In this document: in pieces, positions 61,217 to 64,000 of the stretch
Layout of the letters: each line of letters begins with the position of its first letter
How positions within the stretch are numbered: position 1 is the stretch's first letter
Translations under genes and position numbers: made by a program
Assembly: GCA_001695595.3 (NCBI GenBank)
Contig: MBPM02000103.1
Location: 1 to 64,000 of the forward strand
Reading direction: 5' to 3'
DNA: 64,000 nt
Origin: Plasmopara viticola
Lineage: Eukaryota; Oomycota; Peronosporomycetes; Peronosporales; Peronosporaceae
Notes under the pieces: generated by a model
What the model was told of the DNA's origin: nothing
The model's database searches: none
Seen by the model: only the letters and a program-made list of their open reading frames with translations

Positions 61217-61232
61217 GGTTATGAGCCCAAGC
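61217..61232 (+). promoter_or_regulatory. Primer-binding site overlapping the gag start codon
   Basis: GGTTATGAGCCCAAGC follows the CA end of the LTR. Its reverse complement contains GGGCTCATAACC, the anticodon stem-loop of eukaryotic initiator tRNA-Met (anticodon CAT). Drosophila copia is known to prime from such an internal tRNA-Met fragment. Here the gag ATG (61221) is the exact complement of the anticodon. Confidence 0.6.
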
Positions 61233-64000
61233 TCCGTCTTCCCTGACTCCGACACCGACTTCGCCCTTGCCATGGACGCCTCCACCACCAACCGCATCAA
61301 CAAGTTCGATGGAACGAACTTCCACACTTGGAAGTTTAAAATGCAGATGGTGCTGGAGGAGCGTGACTTGTGGGAAGTGGTGAGCGGGGAGATCAAGCTG
61401 GAACACCTGACTACTGCGCTGGACCAGAACACGTTCAAGCGCAAGTCGAGGAAGGCGCTCGCGATCATCTGTCTTGCGATGGAGGACTCGCAGCTGCCGT
61501 TGGTTCGTTCGGCGAGTGGGGCACACGATGCATGGTCGCGGCTTGAGGGACATTTCGAGAAGAAGAGCCTTGCGAATAAGCTCTTTCTTCGTCGTCGCTT
61601 CTTCACGGCCAAGATGGATGAAGGGGAAGATGTGCTCGCGCACATTAACAAGATGAAGACGCTGGCGGAGCAGCTCGACGCTGTGGGTGCTCCGGTTAGC
61701 GAGGACGACCTTGTGATCACGCTATTGGCAAGTCTCAGCGAGTCGTACGCGTTTCTTATCACGGCACTCGAGTCAAGAGCCGACTCTTTATCGTGGGAAC
61801 TCGTCACGTCTCGGCTGCTACACGAAGACTTGAAGCGCAAAGAGCAAGGTGGCGGCGTCGATGGAGCCGCGCACGGCCAAGGTCAAGCATTTGCAATGGC
61901 GGACAATGGACGACGCAAGGGACGACAAGCGTCGGTGAAGGCAAGCAGTACTTGCCACTACTGTGGAGAGCATGGGCATTGGATTGCCAAGTGCCCGGCT
62001 CGAATTCGTGACAATGCGGAACGACAGCGACCGCAGCGTGCTAGTGTCGCGCAAAGTAACGATGACGACTCTGGCGACTATCTTTTCTCGGTTGGTGAAG
62101 CTGCCTATTCCACCAAGTCGAGCTGTGTGTGGCTAGTTGACTCGGGGGCCACTCAACACATGACATACTCGAAAGAGTACATGAAAAACTACAAGAGAAT
62201 TGACCCAGTGGATGTGCATCTCGCGGATGATGGCGTGGTTCAAGCTGTGGGGACGGGTGACATCGTTATGTCGATGTTTACGCCTCGCGGAATGAAGAAG
62301 GGTGTTCTCACTTCGGTTTGGCACATTCCAAAGCTTTCACGCAATTTGTTCTCCGTTGGACGCTTTACAAAGGATGTTGGCCCAGTCACGTTTGAGCACG
62401 ACGGCTGCTTTGCTGAAGCAAAAGGTCTTCGCTGGAAGTTGGGCGCTCGTGAGGGAAAGGGGCTGTTCAAGCTCTGCATGAAGCCAATTATTGAAGACGA
62501 GGCCAATTTGACTAGCTCGTTGGGATGCCATGGGGACACCACGTCGTACCTCTGGCACCTTCGACTAGGTCACATTGGTCACGGTGGTCTTTCGACTATT
62601 GTTGCAAAAGGCTGTGGAGCAGGTATTGACCTGAAGTCTGTTAACAAGTGGGAGCTGTGCAAAGGATGCGCTCTTGGCAAACAGACGCGGGTAAGCTTCA
62701 TGAAGTCTTCACCCAATCGGGCAAAGAAACTTCTTGAAGTCATTCACAGCGATGTGTGTGGACCCATGCAAACGGCGACATTCAGTGGCAAGCGCTATTT
62801 TGCTACTTTTATCGATGAGAAGTCGCATTACTGTGCTGTGTACTTGCTACGAAACAAGTCCGAGGTTGCCGACAAGTTTGCTACTTTCGTTGCGATGGCC
62901 GAAAACCAGACGAACATGCGCGTTAAATCACTCTGTTGTGATAATGGTGGCGAGTACACTTCTGGAACAATGGCTAAGTTTTGTGCAGAGCGTGGCATCA
63001 TACAGAAGTTTACGCCACCATACACGCCACAACTGAATGGAGTCGCAGAACGCATGAATCGTACACTTGTTGAATGTGGACGATGTATGCTGGAGCACGC
63101 TGGTCTGCCAAAAACTTATTGGGGTGAAGCTGTTTTAACTGCTGCGTTTCTTCGCAACAGATGTCCAACACGAGCTGTTGAACATGATGCGTCGCCGTTT
63201 CAACTGTGGACTGGCAAGAAGCCTTTGTTGGCGAATTTGAAGGTATTCGGCTGCCATGCTTACGTCTCAGTTCCCAAAGAGAAACGATCCAAGTTTGATG
63301 CTCGTTCGACTCGGTGCCGTTTTCTTGGTTATTCAGAACATGAAAAGGCGTACAGGTTTGAAGAAATCGGTAGCGGTCGCGTTCTATTGAGTCGGGACGC
63401 AAATTTCATGGAAGATACTTTTGACGACGAGATACCAAGTACCAAGTCGTCAGAAGCTCTATTTGACGAGACCGAAACAGCCAATTATGACCGCTTAGAA
63501 AATGAAAACGCTATGCAAGATCAGGACATGGAGCCTGAAAAGAAGCAGCACGCGGGCACTCAGCCTATTGTGGACTTGGATTTTGAGCCTGGCAGCAAAC
63601 GACACCAGCGGAACCAATCGCTTGAAAAAGCAGCGAATATTCCAACAGCAAAGAGATCAACTCGCTATCAATCGCTGGAGGAAATGTCTGCAACGGCCCA
63701 AGATTTCGAAGCGGCCTTTGTTGTGGATTCAGTGGGAGAAATGCCGACAACTTTCAAGTCGGCAATGGAATCCAGCAACGCGGCCGAATGGAAAGAGGCG
63801 TGTGATGCCGAAGTGAGCTCTCTTCGCAAGAACAAGACCTGGGACTTAGTACCTTTGCCGAAAGGTCGCCAGGCTATTGGCTGTAGATGGGTCTTCCGGA
63901 TCAAAGAAAATCAAGCCGGAAAGATCGAGCGATTCAAAGCACGACTCGTGGCCAAAGGCTTTTCTCAGAAGCATGGAGTCGACTATGAAGAGACTTTCGC
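61221..64000 (+). CDS. Copia gag-pol polyprotein, open at window end
   Basis: ATG 61221 opens 926 codons with no stop up to base 64000. Gag of the UBN2/DUF4219 type: INKFDGTNFHTWKFKMQMVL near residues 28-47. A CCHC zinc knuckle (CHYCGEHGHWIAKC) lies at about residue 245. The aspartic protease has VDSGATQHM at about 306. The integrase has HLRLGHIGHGGL, then CKGC (zinc-binding HHCC), and catalytic acids in HSDVCGP, CDNGGEY and NGVAERMN. The reverse transcriptase begins with EWKEACDAEVSSLRKNKTWDLV, then GCRWVFRIKEN and FKARLVAKGFSQ, and is cut by the window edge before the YVDD site and RNase H. Gag and pol are in one frame, as in many copia elements. No frameshift or stop was found on full reading. 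Similarity is to elements, not a host gene; a 208-codon antisense frame at 61214-61840 is a shadow. Confidence 0.96.
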   Translation, partial: MSPSSVFPDSDTDFALAMDASTTNRINKFDGTNFHTWKFKMQMVLEERDLWEVVSGEIKLEHLTTALDQNTFKRKSRKALAIICLAMEDSQLPLVRSASGAHDAWSRLEGHFEKKSLANKLFLRRRFFTAKMDEGEDVLAHINKMKTLAEQLDAVGAPVSEDDLVITLLASLSESYAFLITALESRADSLSWELVTSRLLHEDLKRKEQGGGVDGAAHGQGQAFAMADNGRRKGRQASVKASSTCHYCGEHGHWIAKCPARIRDNAERQRPQRASVAQSNDDDSGDYLFSVGEAAYSTKSSCVWLVDSGATQHMTYSKEYMKNYKRIDPVDVHLADDGVVQAVGTGDIVMSMFTPRGMKKGVLTSVWHIPKLSRNLFSVGRFTKDVGPVTFEHDGCFAEAKGLRWKLGAREGKGLFKLCMKPIIEDEANLTSSLGCHGDTTSYLWHLRLGHIGHGGLSTIVAKGCGAGIDLKSVNKWELCKGCALGKQTRVSFMKSSPNRAKKLLEVIHSDVCGPMQTATFSGKRYFATFIDEKSHYCAVYLLRNKSEVADKFATFVAMAENQTNMRVKSLCCDNGGEYTSGTMAKFCAERGIIQKFTPPYTPQLNGVAERMNRTLVECGRCMLEHAGLPKTYWGEAVLTAAFLRNRCPTRAVEHDASPFQLWTGKKPLLANLKVFGCHAYVSVPKEKRSKFDARSTRCRFLGYSEHEKAYRFEEIGSGRVLLSRDANFMEDTFDDEIPSTKSSEALFDETETANYDRLENENAMQDQDMEPEKKQHAGTQPIVDLDFEPGSKRHQRNQSLEKAANIPTAKRSTRYQSLEEMSATAQDFEAAFVVDSVGEMPTTFKSAMESSNAAEWKEACDAEVSSLRKNKTWDLVPLPKGRQAIGCRWVFRIKENQAGKIERFKARLVAKGFSQKHGVDYEETF

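Larger units (their letters stand above)
61015..64000 (+). mobile_element. Ty1/copia LTR retrotransposon, 3' part outside window
   Basis: Contains a candidate 5' LTR (about 61015-61216), a tRNA-Met-like primer site (61217-61232), and a gag-pol frame with no stop from 61221 to the window end. The domain order (gag, protease, integrase, reverse transcriptase) is the copia order. The intact frame and simple boundaries suggest a young, possibly active copy. The 3' LTR and target-site duplication are not in the window, so integrity cannot be confirmed. Confidence 0.9.

Noticed and set aside
61214..61840. 208-codon antisense ORF
   Set aside because: It lies wholly opposite the copia gag frame, which has clear domains. 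Serine/arginine-rich antisense frames are expected over such codon use.

Overview
The window looks like a piece of a gene-sparse eukaryotic chromosome, most likely an oomycete of the Phytophthora/downy-mildew type. I infer this from short GT-AG introns of about 57-90 nt, compact and often intronless housekeeping genes in closely packed pairs, long AT-rich intervals full of decayed coding fragments, and a Ty1/copia retrotransposon. No species marker is visible, so the lineage is inference. Both ends lie inside repetitive DNA: base 1 is inside a satellite and base 64000 is inside a copia reverse transcriptase.

Layout. 1-8562: a tandem array of about 86 copies of a ~100-bp unit. 8563-16688: AT-rich, no gene, a few coding-like relics and an inverted repeat. 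16689-23423: gene cluster with a SET/SMYD-type methyltransferase (-, one frameshift), an S6K/Akt-like AGC kinase (-), a NET-PHD-extended-PHD chromatin reader (+), a decayed Myb-like gene (+) and the CTD phosphatase SSU72 (+). 23424-28762: no gene. 28763-30705: PH/coiled-coil/WW protein (+, one frameshift). 30706-35670: relics only. 35671-39499: a putative mitochondrial protein (+) convergent with a five-exon topoisomerase III carrying four GRF zinc fingers (-). 39500-55985: 16 kb of AT-rich DNA with relics. 55986-60937: a small lysine-rich protein (-) divergent from CPSF100/CPSF2 (+, 11 exons), mitochondrial ribosomal protein bL25m (+), and a CHRAC15/POLE4-like histone-fold gene (-) that begins with the end of an HMG box. 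61015-64000: a copia element whose gag-pol is open to the window edge, inserted just upstream of the histone-fold exons.

Functional themes. Most intact genes act in nuclear information handling: chromatin reading and methylation (PHD, SET), RNA polymerase II CTD dephosphorylation and mRNA 3' end formation (SSU72 and CPSF2, which belong to the same cleavage/polyadenylation machinery), DNA topology (TOP3) and chromatin or replication (histone fold). Two genes carry a single-base defect at short homopolymers (about 17644 and 30095). Each is fixed by one inserted base, so consensus errors in the assembly are as likely as real mutation.

Most interesting points: the HMG-box/histone-fold fusion apparently split by copia; the copia primer-binding site, which overlaps the gag ATG and mirrors a tRNA-Met anticodon arm; the NET+PHD/ePHD fusion; the SSU72 intron with no GT donor; and the satellite with internal higher-order structure. 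I did not see a new defence or toxin-like system.
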